NCBI GenBank assembly: GCA_037102815.1 | Contig: BTPP01000001.1 | Coordinates: forward strand, 5,481,001-5,545,000 | Reading direction: 5' to 3' | DNA: 64,000 bases | From: Neurospora intermedia | Lineage: Eukaryota > Ascomycota > Sordariomycetes > Sordariales > Sordariaceae | Shown here: piece after piece, positions 32,472-44,624 of the stretch | Numbering within the stretch: position 1 is the stretch's first letter | Layout: each line of letters opens with the position of its first letter | The notes under the pieces: generated by a model | What the model was told of the DNA's origin: nothing | The model's database searches: none | The model's input: the letters and a program-made list of their open reading frames with translations, nothing else | Program-made: the position numbers and the translations under genes

Positions 32472-35400
32472 TATGATAGCAGATCCTTGCCGAATCAGTG
32501 ACGAGTGTCGATGATGATAGCTTCCTCGCACTTGCCCAAAAGTAGGTGAGGTGTGAGTTGTAAGAAATTACTGTAATCCTCCGTCAGCTAATATAGAGAA
32601 TGAAAGTGAAGTGTCTGAGAACAGCAGCGCGAAGTGAGGATATATTGATGAGAGAGGGGCGATGTGAAAGCAAACGAAAGAAGAAAAGAGCAGTGGGTGG
32701 TTTCGCTCATGACGGTATCGGCATCGCCTTCTGTCAACGCACCGGCTGGTCTGGCTCAATAACCGTGATACAGGCTGGCTGACTTTTTCCATGGTTAGGG
32801 GGTTTGCTGAGGGGCGATTTCCTATCATCTGGTATCAATGTCACTTTGCGATATCCCTTCCCTCTACAATGGGAGACCGGGATTTGTTTTCTCGGCGTAG
32901 CAAAGCGAATATGGTAGCGATAGAGCAGTTCGGGCAGAGTTCCGTAGCAGCTCATAGGTAACTCTTCGGCACCTCCTGCCGGTCGAATCTCGATAGAAGC
33001 CAACCCAGTCCATCTCAGCCAATGAACCAGGGAGATCACAGCTTTGGTGATGCATTTTCTGCACATATTGTGTCCGAGACTAGAGCCCAGATCCCAGCTA
33101 CTAGTGTAGGGTTCAGAGCATTGCAGATCGTTCGAGCTCTCACTTGGCCGAACCGCTGTCAAATCGAATGTGGCAAAAGCTCCTTGCTTGCAGCTTCTTT
33201 TCCATCCCCAGGGATCGGATATGAGATGCTGAGAGGAAGGTTGTGCAAGTGCTCGTTTTTCTTTTGCTTTATCTAAAGACATCCGGGATCCCCCACATGC
33301 TGCGAGGCTGTCATAGGCACGAAGCCGTCAACATGGTTGTCTTCTGCTTCGGTAGCGCCTTACATTGTGACATGAGGATAAGGACATGGCCGTGTTGTTC
33401 GTTCCATTATTGCCAATATGTTGTAGGAATTGGGCTGGAAGCCGGCCTCGCGTGGTTTAAGCGACGATAACAGGAGCAAAAGAACGGGCTAGACAACAAC
33501 TTGACAAGGGACCACGCATGGAAAACAAACGCCTCTCTTGTTTAAGCGTTTGTTCTTCTCAGCTACCAACGAATCCCGTATGCTATACCTGTTGTAGAAA
33601 GTTTGCTCAAGGGAGTTGAATATTTGCACAATTTCTGCCTCGAGGTGGTGGTGCTATTGGCCGAAATTGTTGCCGCGGTCCCGTCGTCGTGATGATTGTG
33701 AATCACCAGGGGTAAAGAACGTGCTGAAGAGTGTTTGGAGCCGCCTCACAAGAGCGAGTTACCGACTTGAACTCCCGATTGGGGTTGCGAGGGCATGTTT
33801 CTACCCGGCGTGGCCTGGGCACCTCAGTGAGTGCCCGCTGAGTAATCTTGTACCACTCGGCAGATGAGTGACTCTGGGAGAGGAGGGAGGACAAGGGAGC
33901 ATCCGGAACAGCGGGAGTATGGTGACATCCGCGCAGTTGGTACTGCTGTCAGAGAAAGTACTTTTGTGTTCCCATGGCGAATGTACCCCAGTGTCTTGTC
34001 ATCCTGAACGTCCCGTCACCTCTTTCATTCGCAAACCGACGAATAATAGTGGAGAACCACGAGATGGCAAAAACCGGTCCCTGCAGGTCCCAGGTCTGCC
34101 CTAGTGGTGGATCTCACAGCGGATCTCCATCTGGGATGACCTAGTACACACGTGTAGACGTAGTCCGCCTATCGAGCGCTGTTCTTGATGATGTAACTTT
34201 TGTTCTTCAAGGTTTTTACATGGTTCTCAGGTACTGTAGTGGAGAGACCCTGTGAACTGCCTCGGCATCCAGACCCTCGACCCCTCCCTTCCCTTGAAAA
34301 ACAGGGGGGAGTGATACCTAACGGACCCGAGCGACTGGAAGCGGGTGGTCCAGCTTCGAACATGCTGTTGAGGAAGTGCCGAGGGTACTGAAGAACAAAC
34401 AATGTTCTTCTGGGATTAGCCATTTTTAGAAGCGTGAAGCTGCATGGTCGTGTTGCTCACAAACACCAGTGTTTGCATGTTTTCGCTTTCGGAATCCGGC
34501 AAGGGCTTTCAGAGAATGTTGATATCTTCAACAGCCGCAAGAGCCGCTCGTGTTGCAATTTAAAATATCAGGCACGCCTTTCTTCGTTCCTGCGTCAGGC
34601 CGTGTCGTCTTCGAAGCGCTGAGTGTGTGGGTGACAGTTGTGTTGTGTTGTGCTGTGGGTGCGGTTCGTGGCGATACACGTGTGTGGAATGGGTCACTGT
34701 TCCCACAGTAGAAGGGAAGTACCGAGACATTCTCAAAGTGGGTCTCTTAGATCAAAGTACCGGTACTTCTCCCCAGATCCAATGTTCCATTGCTCTAGGC
34801 CAAAACACGGCAGACTTCGTTAGCGAGCAAGCAGTGGAGCTACAGCGGGTTGCAGTGTATCTCGCACTAACACGATCTGGTCAGAACCTAAAGCCACATA
34901 AGGTTTCGCTTGGGAATCCCTGCTTCCACTTGTTAGCTGAAGATGCGCTGACGTTGAACGAAGCAACCCTCCTGGCCAGACTCCGGTGACAGGGGTTCTA
35001 TCGTTACCCGATCAATTGTGCTATCACTTGCTGTTATCGATTCTTTTCTTTTTCTATATCGTCTGATGTCGTGAATGCCAGACAGTGTGCGGAGATTGCG
35101 AATTCAGCCTGCGAACAATCATTGCGAGTCTGGACCTTTTGCGTTTGTTTGGATCTCCAGATGCGCTCCCCTTCGTCACTCTCAGAAGTTCGGTGCCATG
35201 ACGGGCGATGACGATGGTATCATTGAAGTGTCGAATTTGCCGCCGAGGATCATCACTGAATATGAGAAGAATCATGTTCACGTGGATGTGAACCTCATCT
35301 CACTCACCCGAGATCTTCGACCCTGGATGACGTGTTACACAAGAGTGACTGGTTGTGAGGGCGGCTGGCTGACAACTTCTTCCAGTGGGTCGAGCCGCAA

Positions 35401-36625
35401 GGAACGCGCTGAACCGCGTGGCGTCCATCCAGAACGTAAGCTGAGAGGGGAAAACGCAGTGACAAAATAGGGGGAGCATCCGATCCGCGGCACCCATTTG
35501 ACAGGGGGCGGGCTTCTCATTTGCTGCAAATATCCTATGTGTTCGTGGCAATTCGCCCGTTGTGGGTGTGATGAAAAGTTGACGCCGTGTGGGTTTTTGG
35601 TCTATGAGGGGGAGTGTCAGTCTGAAGACATTCCGGTTGCTGAAAGTAGCATTTACTATCGGCGTTAACTGCCCGAGGCATCTGCGGTTGATAAGATTCA
35701 AAGTGATGACCAGTAACGGTCGTTAAAAGCTGCTCTCGCTGCGATCCATGTGGTTGACTGAAAAGGGGGTTGTTTTGATCAGGTTCAGCGTAGAGAATAG
35801 GAAAGAATAATCATAAAGGAAGAGGGATATCTCGAATTGACCGAGGCCATTGGTGCTTATATCGGGCGCATCACATCGCCGTGGTCCTGGGTGTCACAAC
35901 AAGAACACCTAACAATCGTCCAGTCCGTCGAACAAGTCCGTCATCTCGATGCCCTGTTTCTTTGGACAGAATAGGCAGGCACGGGCAGATGAGACAAGGG
36001 ACCGGTTCTTGCCTGCTTTGCAACTAAAGGGAAATTTCGGCAGTTGGTCGATGTTGAGCTCCAGGGTCGCGTTCCTGCCTAAATCGTTTGTTACTAGGCG
36101 CCTTCACTCAAATTGGGATGAATTCCCAGCAAAAAGACAAAAAGGGCAAAAAAGTCGGGTTAAGCACACAAGTTGCAGACCGTCATGGGATCGAAACCAC
36201 ACTCTCTCTGATAGCCGGCGATGGACTGACCGCTATACCAACTACCTCCTGAGGTGGACGTTACTGCTAGACCCCTCCCAGCCCCGACAGTAAACGGTGC
36301 TCCAAAGGTAATCTATATAGGGCCTAAGTACATAGAATATTTAGTGACTGGTAAGCCAGCTATGCACATTTTGTCTGCTGCTCCTGGTGGTTTGTGTAGA
36401 TGTGCTTGACGCAAAATTTGTAATACATTGATACGTGCAAAATGTGCAGAACTCGCAGAGACTAGACTACAAAATTCACATATACTCCAACCATACATTG
36501 ATTTAACCTTGATCCTGTTTCCACTCCATCACACGCATCGCACATTGATCCAGTTATTAGAGTTGTACAAACAGTCTAGGATGTAATGAAAAAAAAGAAA
36601 CAAAGAAAGCGTTCATGTCCTCTCT
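32472..36625. other. 4.15-kb gap between the GT2 and GH16 genes
   Basis: No gene is called. It should hold the GT2 promoter at the left end and the GH16 3' end at the right. One ATG-started frame of 182 codons (minus strand, 33282-32734) has no recognisable domain, is rich in Cys, Trp and Arg, and lies close upstream of the GT2 start, so it is more likely leader or promoter DNA than a gene. A tRNA-like relic lies at 36179-36251. Confidence 0.4.
36179..36251 (-). pseudogene. tRNA-like relic with A-box and B-box
   Basis: On the minus strand, a TGGTATAGCGG A-box (36230-36240) and a GGTTTCGATCC B-box-like stretch (36188-36198) sit at the spacing of an intronless tRNA gene. The acceptor ends (CAGGAGG and the region 72 bases on) do not pair, and the anticodon stem is not closed. 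It is therefore more likely a decayed or tRNA-derived sequence than a working tRNA. Confidence 0.35.
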
Positions 36626-38206
36626 CTAGCAAGCACCCTGCTTCCACATCTTGACCGACTTCACCGTCATACCACGCTGATCACCCTCTCCCCAAGTCGG
36701 CAGCCACTGGTCGGCAGCCGACCAAAACGTCCACTGAGCGTTGGTGGCCGAGTCGAGCCAAGGTTTGTCTCCCTTGTTGTCACTGTTCCGTCGTCCATCT
36801 TGTTAGCAACTTTTCCTTCTTCACGTTTACCCATTGACTTGAAAGAAAAGGGGCCAACTTACGGAAACCACCCTATCCGACTCCCCACCGCCACATTCAA
36901 AATCAGGTAAAACGGCTGATCAAAAGGCGCGTTTCCCGTCGTGGAATCACTTCCCGCCCACGGATTTTCAAGAAGGGTATCGTTCTCCCTCATCTCCGCA
37001 AACTCACCCATTTTCCAGAGGTCGTCCTTAGCTTTGAACCCGACATGCATGATCTGCGTAAGCCGGTTGTCCATGTAAAAGTACATGTACTTCGCGTCCC
37101 ACTCAAGGCCGAACGTGTGGAAACTCTCGGAGAAATCGCTGCGCCTGAGACGCTTGGCCGATGTGGTCCGCCAGTAGGCATCTGTCGCGCTTGAAGGACC
37201 CCAGTGGAGGGATCCGTAGTATAGGTTCCGTCCGCCGGGTGCGTAGTCGTGCCCATTGCCGCGGGATTCCATGATGTCGATCTCGCCGGAGCGGGGCCAC
37301 ACGCCGTAAGTGGAGTCTTGAGGCATCATCCCTTGAGTTTTCTGTTAGTACGATACGGGGAATGACAGGGGAAAAGTTAGGCTTACAGATGGCGGGCCAC
37401 AGCCAGTCTCCCTTGGGAAGCTTGGCGACAACTTCGACACGACCGTACCGGAGTGTCTTGGTGTCCTTGGTGACGAGGCGAGCGGACCGGACGGGTGGGA
37501 TCATGGCACCCGTCTTTGGGTCGGAATGAGCGACGCAAGAGGCATTGGTTGTGCCCGTGCAAGACTTGTCTTTCCTCAAATCGAGCGTGTAGTTGGAATA
37601 GAGCTGGTCGGCAGTAATGTCCGTTGTCTCAGTCGTGAGAGTCGGGACAATGTGAAGTCCTTCCCCGTCGACGTACGAGTTCTTGGAATCGGTGGTGGTC
37701 CAGTCGAAAGACCCTGTTCCGAAGCCATCGAGCTGCGAAGGAAGAGGTTAGGATAGTGACTTTGCAAAGTACGTAATATATTGACATACCGTCACCTGGT
37801 GCGACCAAACACTCGTATCCAGCGTCTTGAAGTCATCCTCGAACACCAAACATAACGGCCCAGTCTGGTATTGCTTGACGCCCGTATAGCAAAGAACAGC
37901 GGCACCCGCAAACCCGGCCAGACACCAGGCGGTCACGATCCAATTGTTCCACCTGGTCTTCTTCATGGCCGGGTCGGCGAGCCATGGCTTCTCGTACTCT
38001 CCTCGGAGCCGGTAGCTCTTGAACTTTCTCTTGGCCGCCCTCGGTAGTGTTGCTGCCGACTGCCTCGAGGAAGTATATATCGAGCCTGGCCGACTTGAAT
38101 CCCACCCGGCGGCGGCACTGTTGACATCTAGTCCTCCCTCGCCGGTGCTGTGTCGCTCCCGGCTGCCGTATGAGGATATTATTTTGGCGGTGAGGTCGTT
38201 GGACAT
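36626..38206 (-). CDS. Type II membrane glycoside hydrolase family 16 (endo-beta-1,3-glucanase type)
   Basis: Four exons: 38206-37790, 37732-37387, 37331-36863 and 36782-36626, giving 462 residues. A cytosolic N-terminus (1-86, basic, Ser-rich) leads to one signal-anchor helix (about 88-109, WIVTAWCLAGFAGAAVLCY) and a lumenal or extracellular GH16 domain. Family landmarks appear in order: FEDDF, RYGRVEVVAKLPKGDWLWPAIW (formed across a junction), YGVWPRSGEIDIMESRG with nucleophile Glu271, Asp273 and acid/base Glu276, FHTFGLEWD, and GWFPDNKGDKPWLD (also across a junction), ending WLPTWGEGDQRGM-x-VKSVKMW. The catalytic set is complete. This subtype is related to laminarinase/beta-glucan-recognition proteins; the exact linkage cut is not certain. 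It shares strand and neighbourhood with the seven-TM GT2 gene, which suggests, without proving, work on the same polymer. Confidence 0.92.
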
Positions 38207-41200
38207 CTTGAATGTGGTTTCGACGGCCCTCAAATGAACAAGAGTGTGAAGTAAAGAGTCAAGAGAATACTGTAATGTAAATAAAATGAAACCTCAAGTC
38301 CGATGGAGAAAGGGATGGGGGACAACGATCAAGTTTTACTTGTACCCGTTGAAGGGGCGAATTTTCTTCTAGATATTCCACGAAGAATGCTGCGGAGATG
38401 ATGATAACGCGGGATGTGTTGACTGTTGTTGCTTTTCTTCTCTATCACAGAACAGCCCTAGCGATAACAGCGATAACGGCTGATGGGATAAGTATCTCTA
38501 GGCGCAACATCGCCTTCTCATGAAAAATCTGAAAAATTCACCCGAAGCAAAGGCGTTGATTTGGCAAGCTGAGTAAAGCCCCAGTGGTGCCCCAGTGTTC
38601 TGGGTTTCTTTCCGAACAAAATGCACCGCATTTGACTGTCCAGGATCGGGTTCGAGCCAAACACTGTCTGTTCCGAAATCTCAGCCAAGCCGCCCACCCT
38701 GGAAGAATGATTATCGGCCCAGCCGGCCTGGACAAAATTCGCCCGTGGTTGGTGATCAATTCATCGAGTCGGAAAATTCCATAAGTCGCGTGCCGTTCAT
38801 GGGTGACAGCGACACAGTAGGCCGATCATGATGGATGCCGTCTTATTATTGGTTCAAGTGATCGACCATACGACCGGGGGATGCGCTACGTTACGGGATA
38901 CTATCACTTACACTACACTAATGAGCAAGCAACACCGCAGTTGGCAACTTTGCTCCGTCCATTTTCTGCTGTCTTCCGTACGGTAGGTAATCCACGGTGT
39001 ATGAATGGTCCAGACGGAATGGGCATATGTAGACGACGCCAAGATAATTGAGTTGTTGCATCAGTTCGTTGCGAACAAACAAAACGTTGGGACGTACCTA
39101 ACGGGCGACCCGGCTGTGGGTGGATCTTGTGGCGTCGATGACAAAAGCTGAAGCATTAGCAGTGTACTAACTACACGTCAAGGTACATTGTCAAACAAGA
39201 CACAACTGAAGGTCGATCCGTACCGATACACTAGACACTCAACTCTCTGCAAGCCACAATTGGGGATGAAGGTGGGGAATGGCCTTATTTTCTTTTCTCT
39301 TCCAATCACGCGCCTGCAAATGAAGTAGTTTGATCGTTTTTCTGTTAATCTTGGGTAGCAGTGATCGATTGAGTTTATGCAGGTACATTGGAAGCTACTT
39401 GACCACTCACCAATCACCACCTTCCCTTGTTCGACCACTCACCCATTTGACAACAGATCGTGCCTTCTACGTTTACTTGACATTGGCGCTTTTCATTTGT
39501 AGTGTAGAAGGACCTGAGGAATTGACAAATGGAAGGCGGTCGGTCAAGGATACTTTCCTTTACTACTTCCATTGTAACAATGAATGGTTGGCTCTTTCCA
39601 CTCTCCAGTGACCATTCTTCTCACGACGACCAGCGGCAGTAATAAACTGACACTATCGTTTTTTGAAGTGCAGTGGCCCATTCACATCTCATTCACACAG
39701 TACACCAGCACTTATTGAGTTGTCCCCTCAGTTCATTCACATTGCGGTGGCTTGACATCGACATCCGGATCTTCAACTGGGATTGGATCCCATACGAGCC
39801 TCTTTTCTCTATCCGCCTAGCAGGGCCACAATGGCAATGCCGCCATGGCTAATATGATCTAGTAACAAGATCACGGTGCGAAACCAACCTGCCACAGTCT
39901 TTAGGGAAGTACGTCTTTGCCTTTTCTGCGTAGATTTGGACTCAATGGTCTCTCAAGATTCAAGAAACCCATTAGCCACAGTTAACAATGCGTTGCAGTG
40001 GTGAAGAAATCTTGAAATTATGTTTCTATCTCTATCTCTCTGAAGCTCTCTCTCCTCTATTACATTTTCCATAAACCCGGACCCAAACTGGACTCCGGGG
40101 AAGCGGGAAATATCGGAGACCTGCATGAGTGGAACGTTTAACTGGAAGCTTCCGACCCAAAATAGCAGTGGGTGAGGGCTGAAGGGCTGAGCAGCTATCT
40201 ACAACTTAGCTCACCACGCGAGAGGGAACACTTCCGTTTCTATTGGGAGTCCTCCCTCTAGCCCTCTTCTTTGGAATATCACCCATCACCCATGACAGAT
40301 AAACATGAATATGGACATATGATATGACAGATGGCAGTTGAGGCTGGCTGACGGATACATCGTCTTTTTGATAACTTATGGAAAACCGTACTATTTCTAT
40401 CCTCCTTTCCACGATTATGCTTGTCCAAGGCGGTAAGGGAGAAGAGTGTCCGGTGTCCAGAATACAGAATCAACGCTAAGCCTCACGACATCTGACAGCT
40501 CAAGCCCACCACGTTTATGGCCCGTTATTCCGACATCTATAGTTATTTACTGTGTGAATTGTAAACTACCTTGAGCTGGAAAGGGCTGCAAAAGTCCGCT
40601 TTTGGGCATCTTGTCCCAGGCTCAGACTGTCTTTAGCCCGCTAGCTCGTATAGTGGGCGCCTCCTTCACGGACAGCTATCCCCTTTCAGCGGGCACATCA
40701 TATTGTTGCTCATATTTTGTGGAACTATACAGTTTAGTTGTGATGCTCCTGCTTTTCCAATGCATGCATCGTGAGGGGGTGGTATGTGGCTGGTCATTTC
40801 CACAAAGCCGGTCCAGCCCAACGAGCGCCAACGAGCGCGGAGCCCTTTTCCGGACTAGACGACGGTCACCTTCTCAACCTTAGTCGGTTATTCTCTTGCC
40901 TTTCTTTCTTTTCCATTGGAAAACACTGCCGAGCCGATCAGTCGATGGATAGCAGTAAGCCACTTGCGGCTCCGAATTGGTCGGGTCGGTCGAGACCTCC
41001 GTATTCGCACCACCGGCCGGGCTCACTTACACCACTCAGTCACTCAGTCTCACTCAACCGCGTCTGATGGCGTTTGGATGGCTTGCGGGCAACTCGTTCC
41101 AAATCCAGTGATCGTGATCGATCTTTGTGGACATCAAGTGCCCTCTTCGTCTCTATAGTCTTCTCAAACTATAAGACCTTCCATCTTTCCCAACCTTCCC

Positions 41201-41327
41201 TCTCGAAAGTTAAAAAGCAATCCACTCAAGCCTTCAAGCAGCCTCATCACAAACCATTAAGGCATCTATCCTTCTTGAGCACACATCTTTCCTCCTCCTC
41301 CGACAACTCACTTGGTTGTTTTTCAAA
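38207..41327. promoter_or_regulatory. 3.1-kb intergenic region between divergent genes
   Basis: The GH16 gene reads left and the secreted-protein gene reads right, so both promoters lie here. The last 300 bases before 41328 are CT-rich, ending with the context TTCAAAATGG, and look like a Neurospora leader. No coding sequence is supported in between. Confidence 0.45.
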
Positions 41328-42548
41328 ATGGTTCGCAAGAACATCATCATTTCCTCCCTCTTCCTGGGCCTCGTCTCAGCCTCGCCGCTCCACCTGAAGC
41401 GCCAGGACCTGCCTATTGACAGCTATGACGAGTCCGTGGCTGCCGGTGCCGACTCCACCGACACCCCCCCTGTTGGCGACGCCGTTCCTCAGAACGTCGA
41501 GACCTTCGACTCCAACAGCGTGGCTGCGGAAGTTGTGGCCACCGTTGTCGACACTCCCCCTGCTGTGGCTCAGGCCTCCGACGACACTCCTCCCGAGGTC
41601 ATCACCGTCAACCTCTTGAAGCGCAGCAACGCGAACGTCGCCCGCGCCGACAGCCCGGCCACCTCGTGCATTGTCCGCACCTTCAATGGTCCGCAGGTGT
41701 CTCCCGACACTCCTGAGGCCTTCACCAGCTACGCGGATTTCGCTACCGCTGCCACCGACGCTGTCAAGGCGGCCAACGTCCCTTCCGGCTACGCGGCCGT
41801 GCCTAACTTTGTCAACCTCAAGGCCGTGGCCCAGGACAAGTCCTACATTACCTACACCAGCTCCAAGCTGACCTCGTACGACCCCAAGAAGTGCGCCGCC
41901 ATCTGCGACACCACTGCCGGCTGCACCTCGTTCAACATCTACTACGAGCGCGTACCGCTCGAGATCAGCAAGGCCACCCAGGTGCCCAACGCCGCGCTCG
42001 GCTGCCCTGGCAATGCCGACGCCGCCTCGGCCACTCTGATCAAGTGCGCCTTCTACGGCATGCCGCTCGTCGCCACCTCGGCCAAGTCGGTCTACCAGTA
42101 CCAGGGCAAGGCCTTCAAGGTAGTCTACGCCGGCTCCACGGCCTTCACCAAGTCCAGTGGCCCCACGGTCGACGGCCTCCAGGGCCCCGTCACCTTTGGC
42201 GACGCCGCCATCAACGCGCCCGCGCCCGTCATCGACCACGGCTACCTCCGCACGCAGACCTTTGGCACCAACGTCCCCTTTGCCCCGGAGCTCTGCGCCG
42301 CCAGCTGCAAGGCCCAGACCGAGTACAACGCGAAGCACGGCACCAACAAGGGTCAGGCCTGCATCTTCTTCAACGCCTTTGTCATTTACAAGAACGGCAA
42401 GGACGGCGTCTTCACTTGCAACTACTATGGTACCCCCTATGGTGTCAGCTACGCCAAGAACACGGGCCAGTGGGACGACTCTGGCAACCACTGGACTATC
42501 TCCAACAGCTTTGGCTACTACGTTCCTGGCAACTATGTTGCCAAGTAA
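41328..42548 (+). CDS. Secreted cysteine-rich protein with two PAN/apple-like modules and dibasic sites
   Basis: A single exon of 406 residues. The signal peptide is MVRKNIIISSLFLGLVSAS (cleavage near residue 19). It is followed by LKR at 23-25 and a second LKR at 97-99, both typical kexin-type processing sites. The acidic stretch between them repeats the motif DTPP three times. The mature part has two similar cysteine modules: KCAAIC-x5-GCTSFN-x-Y around residues 188-205 and LCAASC ... QACIFFNAF ... FTCNYYG in the last 120 residues, an arrangement like PAN/apple folds. I cannot name a function. Secretion and binding to protein or carbohydrate are inferred from the module type. Codon use is strongly C-ending, which suggests a highly expressed gene and creates a long false frame on the other strand. 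Confidence 0.82.
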   Translation: MVRKNIIISSLFLGLVSASPLHLKRQDLPIDSYDESVAAGADSTDTPPVGDAVPQNVETFDSNSVAAEVVATVVDTPPAVAQASDDTPPEVITVNLLKRSNANVARADSPATSCIVRTFNGPQVSPDTPEAFTSYADFATAATDAVKAANVPSGYAAVPNFVNLKAVAQDKSYITYTSSKLTSYDPKKCAAICDTTAGCTSFNIYYERVPLEISKATQVPNAALGCPGNADAASATLIKCAFYGMPLVATSAKSVYQYQGKAFKVVYAGSTAFTKSSGPTVDGLQGPVTFGDAAINAPAPVIDHGYLRTQTFGTNVPFAPELCAASCKAQTEYNAKHGTNKGQACIFFNAFVIYKNGKDGVFTCNYYGTPYGVSYAKNTGQWDDSGNHWTISNSFGYYVPGNYVAK

Positions 42549-44611
42549 GGAAAGGGGGGTGGGTGCGCGGTCATCCTAGGCCACGACTACAACCACTTGC
42601 TTTTCATGCTTTGAAGGGATGAGAGGATGAAGATAAAGGGTTGAAAAAACAAAAACGAATGGGTAATACTTGCTTGGATTCTTTGGCTCTTTTCGTCTTT
42701 TACAACCATTTATGCTTGGCTGTGCGAACAGTTAACACTTTTGTGGTTTGATTTTTTTTGTGCTTTAGTGCTTTAATAGTTAGTTCTAATACATAACAGT
42801 CGTTTGGGTACATGAATTGTTGTGTCGTCAAGGTTAACTTTGCTTGTAATGCCATTGTTGTTGTCATTGATCGCCGCGCTTAAATACCTATTTGGGAGTT
42901 GTGGGTAGACTGATGACGGTGTTTCAAGGTGAATGGTTTTGACTTGGAGGTGTTCGTTGTTCCTGAGTGTCGACAGATAGCATGACACCAAGGTGCCATT
43001 TTCCTGAAGCCATCTAGTTTGAAACATAAACGACCAGATCTCTGCCGATAATGTTTACATCATTGCTCTCTCTAGTCTTCGGTTGCGTGTAGTCTGTCAT
43101 GATGTCTTTTGCTGTGGGCAAGAGGCAAAAGGTGATGTTGTTGATGTCTGCTCGGAAGGATCCGTGATCGCCATTGCAATTACCCAAGACGTGAGCATCT
43201 ACCGATCTTTGGGCGCATGCCATTTCCCCAGTAGATCGATCAACGTGACAGACTGTTCCGATATGGAATAGTATTGCCAAAATGGGCATCTTCTGCGACT
43301 TCCTCGTGGCAAGGCAATTTGCAGTCAGGAATGAGGAAATACAACCAATTATAATCATTATCGTTCATTTTCCACCATTGTAAAACCACGACAACGCTCA
43401 ATGTCCCCACTGACACTTTGGAAATCATTATCACAGCGGTTGGGATAATGGATTGGGGTTCCACTGAATCATGGCCACTTGGTCACTCTTGAACACTATC
43501 AGAGGCAATTGAGGATCGTAGTCATCCGTCTCAAAACACTCGGAAATGAGCGATCATGCAGAAAACGAAAGGAAGCAATGGCTCGTTAACGGGTTGGAAA
43601 GAGGGGAGAGGCAGACTCGCGAATGGCTGTGTCAATGCAGCAAGTGGGTGTGACAGGGGGGAGAACTAATGCAGGAACGAACACTTCCTCAGTCTCTCTC
43701 AGGTCTCTGCTCACTAGACGAGCAGCACCTTTGCTCTCCCGTACTGACGCCTCACGCCGCACGCCCGCAGACTTCACGATGACTTGCGCAATGCGAGGGT
43801 AAAGAAAATAGTAGGTTTGACCAGACTGGCTCAACTGGAAGTCGTTAAGCGAATGCGTACGCAAACGGTCAAACGTCCGAAGTCTAGGTTGTGACCGCTT
43901 TTTGCTTTTGTCAGTTTTCTATAACGGGTTTTCGCAGTGCCGGCCGTCGGCGGTCGGGGATACGGGCTGGGCATTGGAAGGAAAAGAAGCCAGAAGAGAA
44001 TCCGATGGTTAAAATGCTGCAAGGGGAAATGATGCCAGAGACGCCACGCGCCACGACCCGTCAAACAGACAGACGGTCCAGTGATGTTTGTGTGACTGGT
44101 ACGTTGAGGCTGACAGGAACGAGAATATCCGGGACAACACTGCCCGACTTTGGTTTGTGTTTCGTTCAGGTTAATTTGCTTGCCGCCGTTAGGTTGGGTG
44201 GTGAGGGGTGGTGACGGGAGTTGGTGGTGGTGACTTTTTTGTGGAAAGCGAGAAGTCGCGATACAAGGCAAGGATCAAGGAAAGCAGGGGGGGGAAGACA
44301 ACTGGGGGTTGCGACGAAGCACAAAGTACCGGTACTTTACAGAAGTACCGATGCTTAGTGTACACAGTACCTACCCCTGCTATTTTCTGGGGTTTTGACA
44401 GGGCAGGCAGCCCCGGACCAGGCTAACCTAAACCGGGGTGCATTGAGGGTCTTGCCTCCACATTCACGAAAAGGCTAGCTGGAGAGCCCCGAAATGCTCC
44501 CTGGAAAGCCCCCCCCACATATTATCGCTGAGTAAGCGCAGCCAGCCAGCCACCACACACACACACCACCACCAGCGCATTGCTGCCCAACCGCCACCGC
44601 CGTCGCGCGCA
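42549..44611. other. Gene-free flank next to the heterochromatic block
   Basis: Normal base composition continues to about 44,610. No gene is supported; the longest frames are about 145 codons without domains. Near the edge is a short CA/CCA-rich microsatellite (about 44540-44580). The shift to AT-rich, CpA/TpG-poor DNA is sharp, within a few tens of bases of 44,612. Confidence 0.55.
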
Positions 44612-44624
44612 CTCTATTAGCGAT

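Noticed and set aside
32734-33282. 182-codon ATG-started minus-strand frame upstream of the GT2 gene
   Set aside because: No domain, odd Cys/Trp/Arg composition and a position in the GT2 promoter or leader; not enough to call a gene.
38640-38665. GGGTTCGAGCC as a possible tRNA B-box
   Set aside because: No A-box or pairing stems at the right distance.
41376-42491. 371-codon minus-strand frame over the secreted-protein gene
   Set aside because: Antisense of a strongly codon-biased gene; Gly/Val/Arg composition is typical of such shadows.
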